A DNA stretch of 10,507 nucleotides from Erythrobacter sp. GTDB taxonomy: Bacteria; Pseudomonadota; Alphaproteobacteria; Sphingomonadales; Sphingomonadaceae. Shown one piece after another: positions 1-7,018 of the stretch (the stretch's first letter is position 1; every line of letters begins with the position of its first letter). The DNA is taken from positions 1 through 10,507 of the forward strand of contig JABSPI010000045.1 of the NCBI GenBank assembly GCA_013214365.1, given 5' to 3'. The notes beneath the pieces are model-generated. The model was not told the origin of the DNA. It saw only the letters and a program-made list of their open reading frames with translations, and searched no databases. The translations under genes and the position numbers were made by a program.

Positions 1-251
1 TCGAGCGGATTGGCGCGCCGGTCAAATGCCAGCCGGTCCCACAATTCCTCGATCGAACTGATCGCCATCGCGCTGATGATGGCGGCCTTGTCGCCGACCA
101 GATTGTAGAGCGTGGGAACGGTGACGCCTGCGGCCTGCGCCAGGCCTCTTGTGGTGAGGGCGTCATAGCCATCGCGCGCAATAATCGCGCGGGCGGCGGC
201 GAGAATGCGGGCTTTGCGATCGGCAATCGATTGGGCGCGTTTGTTGGTCAT
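1..251 (-). CDS. TetR-family transcriptional regulator, N-terminal part (cut by window edge)
   Basis: Reading leftward from the ATG at 251-249, the frame is open to the window edge and gives 83 residues; the C-terminal ligand-binding domain lies outside. The visible part is a typical TetR DNA-binding domain: a basic N-terminus, a first helix (about residues 10-27, ILAAARAIIA), then a helix-turn-helix at about residues 33-53 (TTRGLAQAAGVTVPTLYNLV), followed by GDKAAI as in most family members. TetR proteins are usually dimeric, ligand-released repressors that bind palindromes near their own promoter. Two abutting palindromes lie 28-61 bases upstream of this start, which fits autorepression. 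The gene lies on the same strand as the beta-lactamase operon, 82 bp after its last stop. The ligand and other targets cannot be told from this fragment. No strong Shine-Dalgarno is visible, and a hairpin covers the initiation region. Confidence 0.9.
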   Translation of the reverse strand, partial: MTNKRAQSIADRKARILAAARAIIARDGYDALTTRGLAQAAGVTVPTLYNLVGDKAAIISAMAISSIEELWDRLAFDRRANPL

Positions 252-270
252 GGCGATCACGATATCGCCA
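251..270 (-). promoter_or_regulatory. inverted repeat abutting the TetR start codon (possible leader hairpin)
   Basis: TGGCGAT at 251-257 and ATCGCCA at 264-270 form a perfect 7-bp inverted repeat with a 6-base spacer. In the minus-strand transcript it would fold just before the coding region and include the A of the AUG, leaving the ribosome binding area in the stem and loop. It could lower translation of the regulator or be an extra protein-binding site. The repeat is seen directly; the role is inference. Confidence 0.35.
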
Positions 271-278
271 AGAGGTCG

Positions 279-312
279 TTTTATCAATGATTAAATTTTA
301 TCACTGATAAAA
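279..312. promoter_or_regulatory. two abutting 17-bp palindromes, probable TetR operators
   Basis: Positions 296-312 read TTTTATCACTGATAAAA, a perfect 8-bp inverted repeat around one central base. Positions 279-295 read TTTTATCAATGATTAAA, the same site with one arm mismatch. The two sites abut with a 17-bp centre-to-centre distance, giving four TTTATCA-type half-sites in 34 bp. TetR-family operators are commonly palindromes of about this size close to the regulator's own promoter, and this pair lies 28 bases upstream of the TetR start. The AT-rich stretch stands out sharply from its GC-rich surroundings. Binding by this particular protein is inferred. Confidence 0.65.
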
Positions 313-325
313 TTATCGCTCGCAA
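295..325 (-). promoter_or_regulatory. candidate promoter for the TetR gene, overlapping an operator
   Basis: On the minus strand an extended -10 of the form TG-N-TAAAAT lies at 303-295. A weak TTGCGA -35 lies at 325-320 with a long 19-base spacer. The -10 falls inside the perfect palindrome, so a repressor bound there would block polymerase. The -35 match is poor, so the promoter rests mainly on the extended -10 and on the arrangement. Confidence 0.35.
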
Positions 326-333
326 GGCTGGGC

Positions 334-1248
334 CTAGCCCTGCATGCGGGCAAAATCGGCCAGCACCTCGCCCACCTGTTTCAGCGGGGCTTCGTGCGCG
401 CGGTCAAAGGAACTGTCGGTTCCAGCCGGACGGTAATAGGCGGCAAAGACCAGCGGGCTGGTTTCGGGGGGTTCGACAAAGCCGATATCGATATAGGTTC
501 CGCCGGTTTGCGGGGTGAGGCCGGTGCCGGTCTTGTCGCCGGCCAACCAGCCATCGGGCAGGCCAGCGCGCACCCGCCTGCGCCCGGTGCCCGTATCGAC
601 CATCCATTGTTTCAACATCGCGCGCTCTGCCTGTGGCAATGCGGTGCCATAGACCAATTGGGCAACCGTGCGCGCCATCGCAGCAGGCGTGGTGGTGTCG
701 CGTATCTCACCGGGTGGGACCAGGTTTACACTTGGCTCGTTGCGATCCAGACGGCTCACCTCATCGCCGATGGAACGCCAGAAGGCGGTCAATGCAGCTG
801 GCCCGCCCAGTTCTCTTAGCAGGATATTGGCGGCCGGATTGTCGGATGTGGTTTGGGTGGCGCGGGCCAGATCGCGCAGGCTCGCGCCCGTTTCCAGATG
901 CGGCCGCGTGAACGTATCGGGCCGCATCATATCGCTTTCATCCCAGCGCACATGCCGGTCCGCGTCGATCTCACCGGCGGCGTGCCGGGCCAAGAGCAGC
1001 GCGGCGAGCGACAGTTTGAAGGATGAGGCGTGGCCGAACCTTTCATCGCGGTTGTGTCCAACCGCCGCGCCGCTGCCGAGGTCGAGGATCTCGGCCCCCA
1101 AAGTGCCGCCAAAGCGGGTTTCGATATCTCTGAGGCGCGCCTGCACGCCCTCCACCCGGCTGCGTGCCGCAGCGCTGAAACCGCCCAGGCCAAGTGCGAG
1201 GCCCGATGCGCCGGCTGCTTTGATGAAAGTGCGCCGCCTTATGCTCAT
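334..1248 (-). CDS. class A beta-lactamase, Tat-exported
   Basis: This is a 304-residue serine beta-lactamase of class A, expected to hydrolyse beta-lactams in the periplasm through an acyl-enzyme. All class A signatures are present. SSFK (residues 75-78) gives the nucleophilic Ser and Lys (Ambler 70/73). SDN is at 135-137 (Ambler 130-132). The omega loop has RNEPSVN with Glu171 and Asn175 (Ambler 166/170), and Arg169 and Asp184 match the Arg164-Asp179 salt bridge. KTG is at 239-241 (Ambler 234-236). The N-terminus RRRTFIK followed by an Ala/Gly/Leu stretch to about residue 28 is a twin-arginine signal, so the enzyme is probably exported folded. It is the last gene of the MoxR operon: its ATG overlaps the RDD stop in an ATGA, and a GGCGGA lies 9 bases upstream of the start. 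Subfamily and substrate range cannot be read from the sequence alone. A role on endogenous peptidoglycan fragments instead of antibiotics is possible but speculative. Confidence 0.93.
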   Translation of the reverse strand: MSIRRRTFIKAAGASGLALGLGGFSAAARSRVEGVQARLRDIETRFGGTLGAEILDLGSGAAVGHNRDERFGHASSFKLSLAALLLARHAAGEIDADRHVRWDESDMMRPDTFTRPHLETGASLRDLARATQTTSDNPAANILLRELGGPAALTAFWRSIGDEVSRLDRNEPSVNLVPPGEIRDTTTPAAMARTVAQLVYGTALPQAERAMLKQWMVDTGTGRRRVRAGLPDGWLAGDKTGTGLTPQTGGTYIDIGFVEPPETSPLVFAAYYRPAGTDSSFDRAHEAPLKQVGEVLADFARMQG

Positions 1249-2192
1249 GAATATTTGTCCGCCTTGCGTTTGCCAAACCGCATGTCGCCTTCCAGCTTGG
1301 CGCGCAATTGGCCGTAAAACGCCTCGAGGAAGGCGCGTTCATCGCCTGCGCCCGGATCCCAGCCGATCTTGTTGCAGATCGTCGCGTGCACCGCAGCCAG
1401 CGCTTCGGGCTGAGCCTCGCGCAGCATCCGTTCGAGCGTTTGCAATTCATGCTCGCCGTAAACCGACAGCTCTTCCTCGCCGAAAGTGTAGCGTGTGCCG
1501 GTCAGCGCGCTTTCGCCCTCATTAGCGGCCGCGCCTTGGGTCGACATCACCTCGGCCAGCTTGGTGCGCGGCGCTTCCACCACCCATGTTCCCGCGATCA
1601 GATCGCCGGCGCGCAATGCGTCCTTGTTGAAGAATGGGAAGGCCATGAAGATGCAGAACCAGATCATCCCGGCCACGCCGAAACTGCCGGAGGCGCCGGT
1701 GGGGGCGACGAGCAGAAAAATCAGTGGCATGAACAGTTCGATATCGCGCAGCAGATTGCGCGCTATGATCGCTTCGGGAGTGAGCCGCCCGCCATTGCGC
1801 GCCGCGACCCGGATCCCGACCATGCGTTTGCCCCAAGTGGCCCCGCGCGGCCCCAGCTCAAAACCGAGGAAATAGCCATAGCGGGCAAGGAATATCAGCA
1901 ACACGATCAGGATGATCAAAAATTCCGCTGCGCCCGATATATTGTTGTCGGCCGCATCAGCGATTTCCTGCAACAGACCGGCGCCGACCAATGCCAGAAC
2001 AATTTGAATCGCGATCAGCGAAAAGATGATGATCAAGAAATCAAGGATCAGCGCCCCCAGCCGGCTGCCGCGTGAGGCGATTGTGACCGGAACGGCAATC
2101 CCCTCCGGCGTGATCAAGGTGCGTTTGCGTTTTTCCAATTGCGCCGCAATGGCGCGCGAGCCTGTGGCTTGAAGGTTGGCGGGTGCGCTCAT
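1245..2192 (-). CDS. RDD-family membrane protein with a C-terminal cytoplasmic extension
   Basis: The protein has 315 residues. It starts with about 35 polar residues, then the RDD core. SRLGALILDF at about 43-52 carries the conserved Arg and Asp that open the first membrane helix. A second helix pair follows at about 89-112, then GATWGKRMVGIRV, typical of the family, then a later hydrophobic stretch ending in the terminal RDD motif AGDLIAGTWVV (about 195-205). RDD proteins are inner-membrane proteins of poorly defined function; some have been linked to ion transport. Residues 206-315 form a soluble tail outside the usual family limits. They contain YGEHELQTLERML and end in a basic FGKRKADK stretch. 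The start is well supported by GAGGA six bases before the ATG. The ATG overlaps the SpoIIM stop by 4 nt, and the stop overlaps the beta-lactamase start by 4 nt, so translation is probably coupled through all three genes. Confidence 0.9.
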   Translation of the reverse strand: MSAPANLQATGSRAIAAQLEKRKRTLITPEGIAVPVTIASRGSRLGALILDFLIIIFSLIAIQIVLALVGAGLLQEIADAADNNISGAAEFLIILIVLLIFLARYGYFLGFELGPRGATWGKRMVGIRVAARNGGRLTPEAIIARNLLRDIELFMPLIFLLVAPTGASGSFGVAGMIWFCIFMAFPFFNKDALRAGDLIAGTWVVEAPRTKLAEVMSTQGAAANEGESALTGTRYTFGEEELSVYGEHELQTLERMLREAQPEALAAVHATICNKIGWDPGAGDERAFLEAFYGQLRAKLEGDMRFGKRKADKYS

Positions 2193-3370
2193 GCCGGATC
2201 CTCGGTTTGCGCGGCGTCACCTGTGCGCGGGGTGTATAAAAAGAAATAAGCCAGCCAGAAAATCAGGAATATCCCGCCAATCACAAACCGGCTCTGCGCG
2301 CCCTCAACCAATTGACGCGGGAACGCCTCGAGCAGGGCGGCGACTATCATCATGATCACCACGCCCACCATCACCACGGCGGCGCGCTGACCGCTGGTGG
2401 AGGCGGCTTCGAGCACGCTGCGCTGGCCCGGGAAAGTCATCGAGCGACCAATATGCAGCCCGGCTGCTCCCGCCAACAAAATGCCAAACAATTCGGTTGT
2501 ACCATGCACCGATAGCCAAGCGGAAAATTCGACTATCAACCCCGCATCAGCAAAGAGCCACAAAAAGGCCCCCAACAATGCGGTGTTGTGAATCAGCAGC
2601 ATGAGAGAGGGGATGCCGAACGCAAAGCCCAATGCGAATGCGAGAATACAGACCCCTGCATTGTTGCTGAAAAGGGAGGCGGCGAACACCGATAGGCCGT
2701 CTGTGCTTTCCTCCACTGCGAGTGTGGAGAGCAGTTCCTCGCGGCTTGCCCCCGGGACGCGCGAACCGGCCAGATCAGCGGGAACGAGGCGGAAAAACCA
2801 ATCCTGATCGCGGGCCACCAATAACCAGCCAACGATCGCTCCGGCGACCATCACAAACAGCGCAATGCAGATATCAAGCCAGATCTCGCGCACTGCGCGG
2901 CTCCACCCGCCAAACAGAAATTCGCGCAGCCATGCAAAGAACCCTTTGCGCGGGCCATAGACCTGAAACCAGCCGCGCTGAACGAGGTTTTCCAAATAGC
3001 TTAACGTGGCGGCATCAAGGCTGGTCTCGCGCGCGACCGACAGGCTGGAGGCGGCGGTGCGATAGAGCGTGGGCAGAGCCAGCAAGTCTTCGTCGCTGAT
3101 CCGGCGCAGCCCGCCTTTTTCCATTTGTGTGACGATGGTCTCAAGCCTGCGCCAATCGGCTTCGCGTTCCAGCCGGAACCGGTCCGAGCGCAATGCCGCG
3201 CTTTCGATGTCGGCTGGCGGTGCCATATCTCCGCTGCGGCCCAACCAATTGGACAGGCGCCCCGCGGCTCGTGCCGCGGCTGATTTTGGTGCGGCTCGTG
3301 CCGCGGCTGATTTGGGTGCGGCGCCCGTCTGTGCGGGCTGTGTGGATGATGGTGTGGACGGGGCGTTCAT
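2189..3370 (-). CDS. stage II sporulation protein M (SpoIIM/DUF95)-family membrane protein
   Basis: The protein has 393 residues. Residues 1-55 are a low-complexity Ala/Pro/Lys leader that contains a tandem 9-residue repeat. Residues 56-160 are a mostly helical, charged cytosolic region. The rest is a multi-pass membrane part with hydrophobic stretches at about 163-186, 227-256, 258-283, 292-306, 329-348 and 362-380. Family hallmarks are FSNNAGVCILAFALG (about 234-248) and HGTTELF (289-295), the conserved HG..E. Bacillus SpoIIM belongs to an engulfment peptidoglycan-hydrolase complex, but homologues in non-sporulating Proteobacteria sit beside MoxR and DUF58 genes, and their function is unknown. 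The start has GAGG seven bases upstream and overlaps the DUF58 stop in an ATGA. The family call is confident; no sporulation role is implied. Confidence 0.88.
   Translation of the reverse strand: MNAPSTPSSTQPAQTGAAPKSAAARAAPKSAAARAAGRLSNWLGRSGDMAPPADIESAALRSDRFRLEREADWRRLETIVTQMEKGGLRRISDEDLLALPTLYRTAASSLSVARETSLDAATLSYLENLVQRGWFQVYGPRKGFFAWLREFLFGGWSRAVREIWLDICIALFVMVAGAIVGWLLVARDQDWFFRLVPADLAGSRVPGASREELLSTLAVEESTDGLSVFAASLFSNNAGVCILAFALGFAFGIPSLMLLIHNTALLGAFLWLFADAGLIVEFSAWLSVHGTTELFGILLAGAAGLHIGRSMTFPGQRSVLEAASTSGQRAAVVMVGVVIMMIVAALLEAFPRQLVEGAQSRFVIGGIFLIFWLAYFFLYTPRTGDAAQTEDPA
3264..3317. repeat. 27-bp in-frame tandem duplication inside the SpoIIM-family gene
   Basis: Positions 3264-3290 and 3291-3317 are adjacent copies of a 27-base unit starting GCGGCTCGTGCCGCGGCTGA, with a single difference near the end (TTTTGGT versus TTTGGGT). 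The unit is nine codons, so the reading frame is kept, and it duplicates APKSAAARA in the N-terminal leader (about residues 18-35). The near identity suggests a recent slippage or unequal-exchange event. Confidence 0.9.
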
Positions 3371-4707
3371 CCGATCGCCTCGCTGTTTTTGATCATGAAA
3401 TATTTGTCGATCAGGTCATAGCTGATCTGTTCGTAAGGTGCCTCGATCACATCGACCCCCATCCGGCGCAGTCTTTGCAATACGATCTGGCGTTGATGCA
3501 GCAATGTGTCAGCGGTCACCGATTGCGCAAGGGTGGCAATATCGCCCGGCTCGCGCGCGATGAAATCTTCCAGATCATGGTCGGCAATGGTCACAAATAC
3601 GACGAGGTGTTTGGACACCAATCGGCCAATACTCTCAATCATCAATTCCGCCGCGGTTGGGTCGGTGAAATCGGAAAACAGCACAATCAAGGACCGGCGT
3701 TTGAGTTTGGCCGTCAGAGTCGCAAGCGCCAGTGTGAAATTGGGTTCGGTGGCGTCATAATCGAGCGCGGCCGCTGCGCTTTGCAAGCGGTGGAAGGCGC
3801 GCGCATCATTGACGAAAGGGGTCATGACCTGCGGGCGCTGGGCAAACCCGAACAAAGCGATCTTGTCCCCTCCCTTGAGCGCGACATAGGCGCAGGTGAG
3901 CGCCGCCGAGACCGCGCGGTCAATCCGCGGCATGCCATCAACCGGTTCGCACATGGCCTGACCGCAATCAAAGGCGAAAACGATTTGATTGTTGCGCTCG
4001 CTTTCATTTTCGCGGGCGTAAAGTTGGACGTGCCGGGCGCTGGCTTTCCAATCGATCCGGCGGCGATCCATGCCCGGTTCGTATTCGGTGAGCGATTCAA
4101 ACTGTGTCCCTTCGCCGCGGATCCGCCGCGCGAGCAGACCGTTTTGGGCATCGCGCATGAATGTCTGCAACATATTGGAGCGCACCGCCGATAGGTTGGG
4201 CCAGATCCGCACCTCTTGGTCGTCCATAATCCGCACGCTTTGGCGCGCGCCCAGTCCCAGCGGGCCGGTCCAACGCAGCCAGGCGCGGGTGATAGCAGCC
4301 GTGCCGCGGCGGCTGGGATGGGCATCGAACGTGCCGCTATGAGTGTCATTGGCGGCCGATTGGACAAGGTCGATCGCGGCGCTGCCGCCTGCGGCAAGGC
4401 GCGGATCGCATTCGAGTGCGGCTTGCGGGTGTCCGACAAAGCTGCGGGCGAAGCGGGCGTGGACATCCAGCGCGGTGGACTGCCCCACTTCGGTGTCGTT
4501 CGGCACCACCACCTGCCATTCGCGCACCCCGCCGGCCATCAACCCATCCAAGACGATCAGAGCAACCAACGCCAAGGCCATAATCGGCGCGACCACCCAC
4601 AATTGCGGTGAGAGCGCGGCGATCACCACCGCGACGGGGGCAAACCCGGCGGTAACCCACACCGCGCGCAGGGTGGGAACCAGAGGAAAGGCACGCAAGG
4701 ACAGCAT
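3367..4707 (-). CDS. DUF58 (vWA-like) protein, probable MoxR partner
   Basis: The protein has 446 residues. Two hydrophobic segments (about 14-32 and 36-57) anchor it in the inner membrane. Residues 60-165 look like a beta-rich region, followed by the DUF58 core. The family signature RIDWKASAR is at 217-225. The vWA-like fold follows: strand IVFAFD with Asp247, a Thr at 325, and LIVLFSDFTD at 340-349. The metal site usually written DxSxS in vWA domains reads DCGQA here (247-251), so both serines are replaced. DUF58 genes typically neighbour MoxR ATPases and are thought to be their vWA-type partners. The moxR stop lies 6 bp upstream of this ATG, with AGG five bases before it, and the stop overlaps the SpoIIM start by 4 nt. 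The domain call is firm; the substrate of the MoxR/DUF58 pair is unknown. Confidence 0.9.
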   Translation of the reverse strand: MLSLRAFPLVPTLRAVWVTAGFAPVAVVIAALSPQLWVVAPIMALALVALIVLDGLMAGGVREWQVVVPNDTEVGQSTALDVHARFARSFVGHPQAALECDPRLAAGGSAAIDLVQSAANDTHSGTFDAHPSRRGTAAITRAWLRWTGPLGLGARQSVRIMDDQEVRIWPNLSAVRSNMLQTFMRDAQNGLLARRIRGEGTQFESLTEYEPGMDRRRIDWKASARHVQLYARENESERNNQIVFAFDCGQAMCEPVDGMPRIDRAVSAALTCAYVALKGGDKIALFGFAQRPQVMTPFVNDARAFHRLQSAAAALDYDATEPNFTLALATLTAKLKRRSLIVLFSDFTDPTAAELMIESIGRLVSKHLVVFVTIADHDLEDFIAREPGDIATLAQSVTADTLLHQRQIVLQRLRRMGVDVIEAPYEQISYDLIDKYFMIKNSEAIG

Positions 4708-4713
4708 CCCAAC

Positions 4714-5727
4714 CTAGCGCGGCGCCTGCGTGCTATCGACCAGTTCGCTCACCAGTTCCTCAATATCGCGCCCTTCGATTTCCGCTGCTGGGCTGAGTGT
4801 CAGGCGATGGCGCAAGACCGGCACAGCGAGTGCTTTCACATCGTCGGGAATGGCGTAGGCGCGGCCTTGCAATGCGGCGCGCGCGCGCGCGGCCCCGGCC
4901 AACATCACCGCAGCGCGCGGTGAAGCGCCGACGGACAATTCGACATGTTCGCGCGTCGCCCGCACCAGCCGCACGATATATTCGGTCACTTCCTGTGCCA
5001 CTGTGACATGGCTGAGCGCGGCGCTGGCTGCGGCCAGCTTGGCGGTGTCGGCAACCTTGCTGACCCCCAGATCGGCCGCGCGTTGTGGCCCCTGACGCGC
5101 GCCATAGCTCGCCACGATCCGTTCTTCTTCTGCTTCATCGGGATAGGGCACGAGCAGCTTGAACAAGAACCGGTCGAGCTGCGCTTCGGGCAGGGGATAG
5201 ACGCCCTGGTTTTCGATCGGGTTCTGGGTTGCGATCACCATGAATTGGTCCGCCAATTGGTGCGTTTCCCCGTCCAATGTGACGCGGCGCTCCTGCATCG
5301 CTTCGAGCAGGGCGGCCTGGGTTTTGGGCGGGGTGCGGTTGATCTCGTCGGCCAGCAGCAATTCGCAAAAGATCGGCCCGCGTGTCAGAGTGAACTGGCT
5401 GGTTTGGAAGTTGAACAGGTTGGAGCCCAGAATGTCGCCCGGCAGCAGGTCGGGGGTGAACTGGATGCGTCCAAAATCGAGCCCGAGCGCGGTCGCAAAG
5501 GCATTGGCGAGGAAGGTTTTGGCGGTGCCGGGCGGGCCTTCCATCAGAACATGGCCCTGCGCCACCATCGCCACCAGCAATTGCTCCACCATCTCATCCT
5601 GTCCGACGATTGCCTTGGCAATTTCGGCGCGGATAGAATCGGCCAGCCCCCGCAGATCCTCCAGCGACATCGCACCGGCTGCGGGTTGGGGCGCAGTTGG
5701 ACTTGCGCTTTGCGTGTCAGTGCTCAT
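4714..5727 (-). CDS. MoxR-family AAA+ ATPase
   Basis: The protein has 337 residues, the usual MoxR length. Residues 1-20 are a Ser/Ala/Pro/Thr leader. The AAA+ core follows: Walker A GPPGTAKT (64-71), the family segment [13 protein letters not shown] (90-102), Walker [10 protein letters not shown] (123-131), sensor 1 ATQNP (166-170), and QLDRF (183-187) with the likely arginine finger. GASPRA in the C-terminal lid (around 265-270) provides sensor 2. All catalytic residues are present, so it should be an active ATPase. MoxR proteins are regarded as ATP-driven, chaperone-like factors that assemble or activate partner complexes, often through vWA-type proteins; DUF58 is the adjacent gene. The spacing is 16 bp from the DUF4350 stop, with a weak GGGGA ten bases before the ATG, and 6 bp to DUF58. 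It is probably cytosolic and docks on the membrane proteins encoded around it. Confidence 0.95.
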   Translation of the reverse strand: MSTDTQSASPTAPQPAAGAMSLEDLRGLADSIRAEIAKAIVGQDEMVEQLLVAMVAQGHVLMEGPPGTAKTFLANAFATALGLDFGRIQFTPDLLPGDILGSNLFNFQTSQFTLTRGPIFCELLLADEINRTPPKTQAALLEAMQERRVTLDGETHQLADQFMVIATQNPIENQGVYPLPEAQLDRFLFKLLVPYPDEAEEERIVASYGARQGPQRAADLGVSKVADTAKLAAASAALSHVTVAQEVTEYIVRLVRATREHVELSVGASPRAAVMLAGAARARAALQGRAYAIPDDVKALAVPVLRHRLTLSPAAEIEGRDIEELVSELVDSTQAPR

Positions 5728-5743
5728 CGTGATCGGGTCCCCA

Positions 5744-7018
5744 TCATCTGTTTGTCTTCAATTTCTGTGTGAGTTCATGCAATGCGCTGGCTGCGCGCAT
5801 TATCTCGGCCGGGTTTTGGGCATTGTGGAGCCGCTGCGCCAGCTGCGAAAATGGCTCTCCATCAGGCAGGCGCCGCGCCAGCGCCTGATCGATCGATTGC
5901 GGATCGGGATGGACCAGGCCAAGCGCCCGCCCAAGCCGCCGCTGGATCAGCGAAATATAGGGATCAGCCATCAGGCCAAGCCGATTGGCGCGCACGATCA
6001 AGCCTGCGCCATTGGTTACCAGCCGGCGTTTGCCAAAAGCAATCTGGGGCCCGCTCACCACGCTGGGGCCGAACCTTAAAAAAGCGCGCCAGCCAATGAT
6101 CACGATTGCTAGGATGAGGCACAATGTCGCGGCAAGAAATGGCGGTTGGAAAGCGAGAGTTAAAAGGTTGAGCGCATCGCCCGGGCCGATCAACGTCATA
6201 TCAAAAGTAACACGTCCTTCGTCATATCCAGCCTCATTGATTAAAGCGAGCGCAGCAGCAGCGCGTTGTGGGTCGGCGAGGCCGTAATTGTTCATGAGAT
6301 CAGGCTCGACCACGAACATTGTCCAGTGCGCATCGTTATAATATTCAGAGCCCGGCTCGCCGAGCACATGGAATGCCAACATATCGCCGGCAGGATCGCT
6401 GATCACAGGATCAAAAATTGGGGTTGGCTTGACCGATAAGTGCAAAGCGGTCGGCAGTTTGCCAACCATACCCAAACCCTGCCATTCGACCTCCTTGCCC
6501 TCAGTTCTCACATGCTGTTGGACAAATTCAAAGGGGGGCGGCAAATTCTGGGTCCAGGGCAGGTTTTCTGGCCTGACCAAGCGCACCCAGTCTCTTCTCA
6601 GTCGCTCTTGGTCCTCTTCTGATAGCTCTCCGGTCACACGAGCGGTGCGCCATTTGGGCAGGATCACGAGGGTGGGGCCGACATATTGCCGATCCTCAAG
6701 CACTTTTGCGAATTCCTCGGCATCGGTGTCGATGGGCGGGGTCAGGATCAAAAGATCGGATGTGCTCAACCCCGCGCGGTCGCGGCTGCGCTCAACCGCA
6801 ATCCCATCCGATTCAAGCAATTGCACCAAGCCGGCATAGCCATTGAGGCCGTTCGAATAGGCATGGGCCTTGCCGGTTTCATCCGGTCCGCCGGTATCCC
6901 CAGCCGCAATGAAATACAGCATGGCCAGGAAGGCAGCAAAGCCAACCAGCACCACGCCAAGAACCGCGCCTTTGCTGAAGGGAGAGCCCGCATTGCGCCG
7001 ATTTGTTGCTCCGCTCAT
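5744..7018 (-). CDS. DUF4350-domain membrane protein
   Basis: The protein has 424 residues. An N-terminal transmembrane segment (about 17-39) is followed by a large region, 50-290, that is probably periplasmic. It contains [18 protein letters not shown] (55-72), the conserved opening of DUF4350 domains, and LLILTPP (89-95). DUF4350 has a fold thought to resemble class I glutamine amidotransferase-like or ThuA-like domains, but I see no clear catalytic Cys-His pair and assume a binding role. A second transmembrane segment (about 294-311) leads to a cytosolic tail of about 110 residues. The topology is inferred from hydrophobicity only. The ATG overlaps the DUF4129 stop in an ATGA, with AAGGGCGG upstream. 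DUF4350 genes are often found with MoxR, DUF58 and DUF4129 genes, as here; the function is unknown. Confidence 0.82.
   Translation of the reverse strand: MSGATNRRNAGSPFSKGAVLGVVLVGFAAFLAMLYFIAAGDTGGPDETGKAHAYSNGLNGYAGLVQLLESDGIAVERSRDRAGLSTSDLLILTPPIDTDAEEFAKVLEDRQYVGPTLVILPKWRTARVTGELSEEDQERLRRDWVRLVRPENLPWTQNLPPPFEFVQQHVRTEGKEVEWQGLGMVGKLPTALHLSVKPTPIFDPVISDPAGDMLAFHVLGEPGSEYYNDAHWTMFVVEPDLMNNYGLADPQRAAAALALINEAGYDEGRVTFDMTLIGPGDALNLLTLAFQPPFLAATLCLILAIVIIGWRAFLRFGPSVVSGPQIAFGKRRLVTNGAGLIVRANRLGLMADPYISLIQRRLGRALGLVHPDPQSIDQALARRLPDGEPFSQLAQRLHNAQNPAEIMRAASALHELTQKLKTNR

Noticed and set aside
325..340. GGGC-CTA-GCCC mini-hairpin at the beta-lactamase stop as operon terminator
   Set aside because: The stem is four base pairs and no T-run follows on the minus strand, so the operon's end is not defined by this element.
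668..1525. 285-codon plus-strand open frame opposite the beta-lactamase and RDD genes
   Set aside because: Arg/Ser/Ala/Pro-rich composition with no recognisable domain, and it lies wholly antisense to genes with full family motifs.
3193..4194. 333-codon plus-strand open frame opposite the DUF58 and SpoIIM genes
   Set aside because: It is antisense to the conserved DUF58 core and shows no family features; it is explained by codon bias on the real strand.
4945..6079. Two overlapping plus-strand open frames opposite moxR and DUF4350
   Set aside because: Both are antisense to the intact Walker and sensor motifs of MoxR and have low-complexity, domain-free translations.
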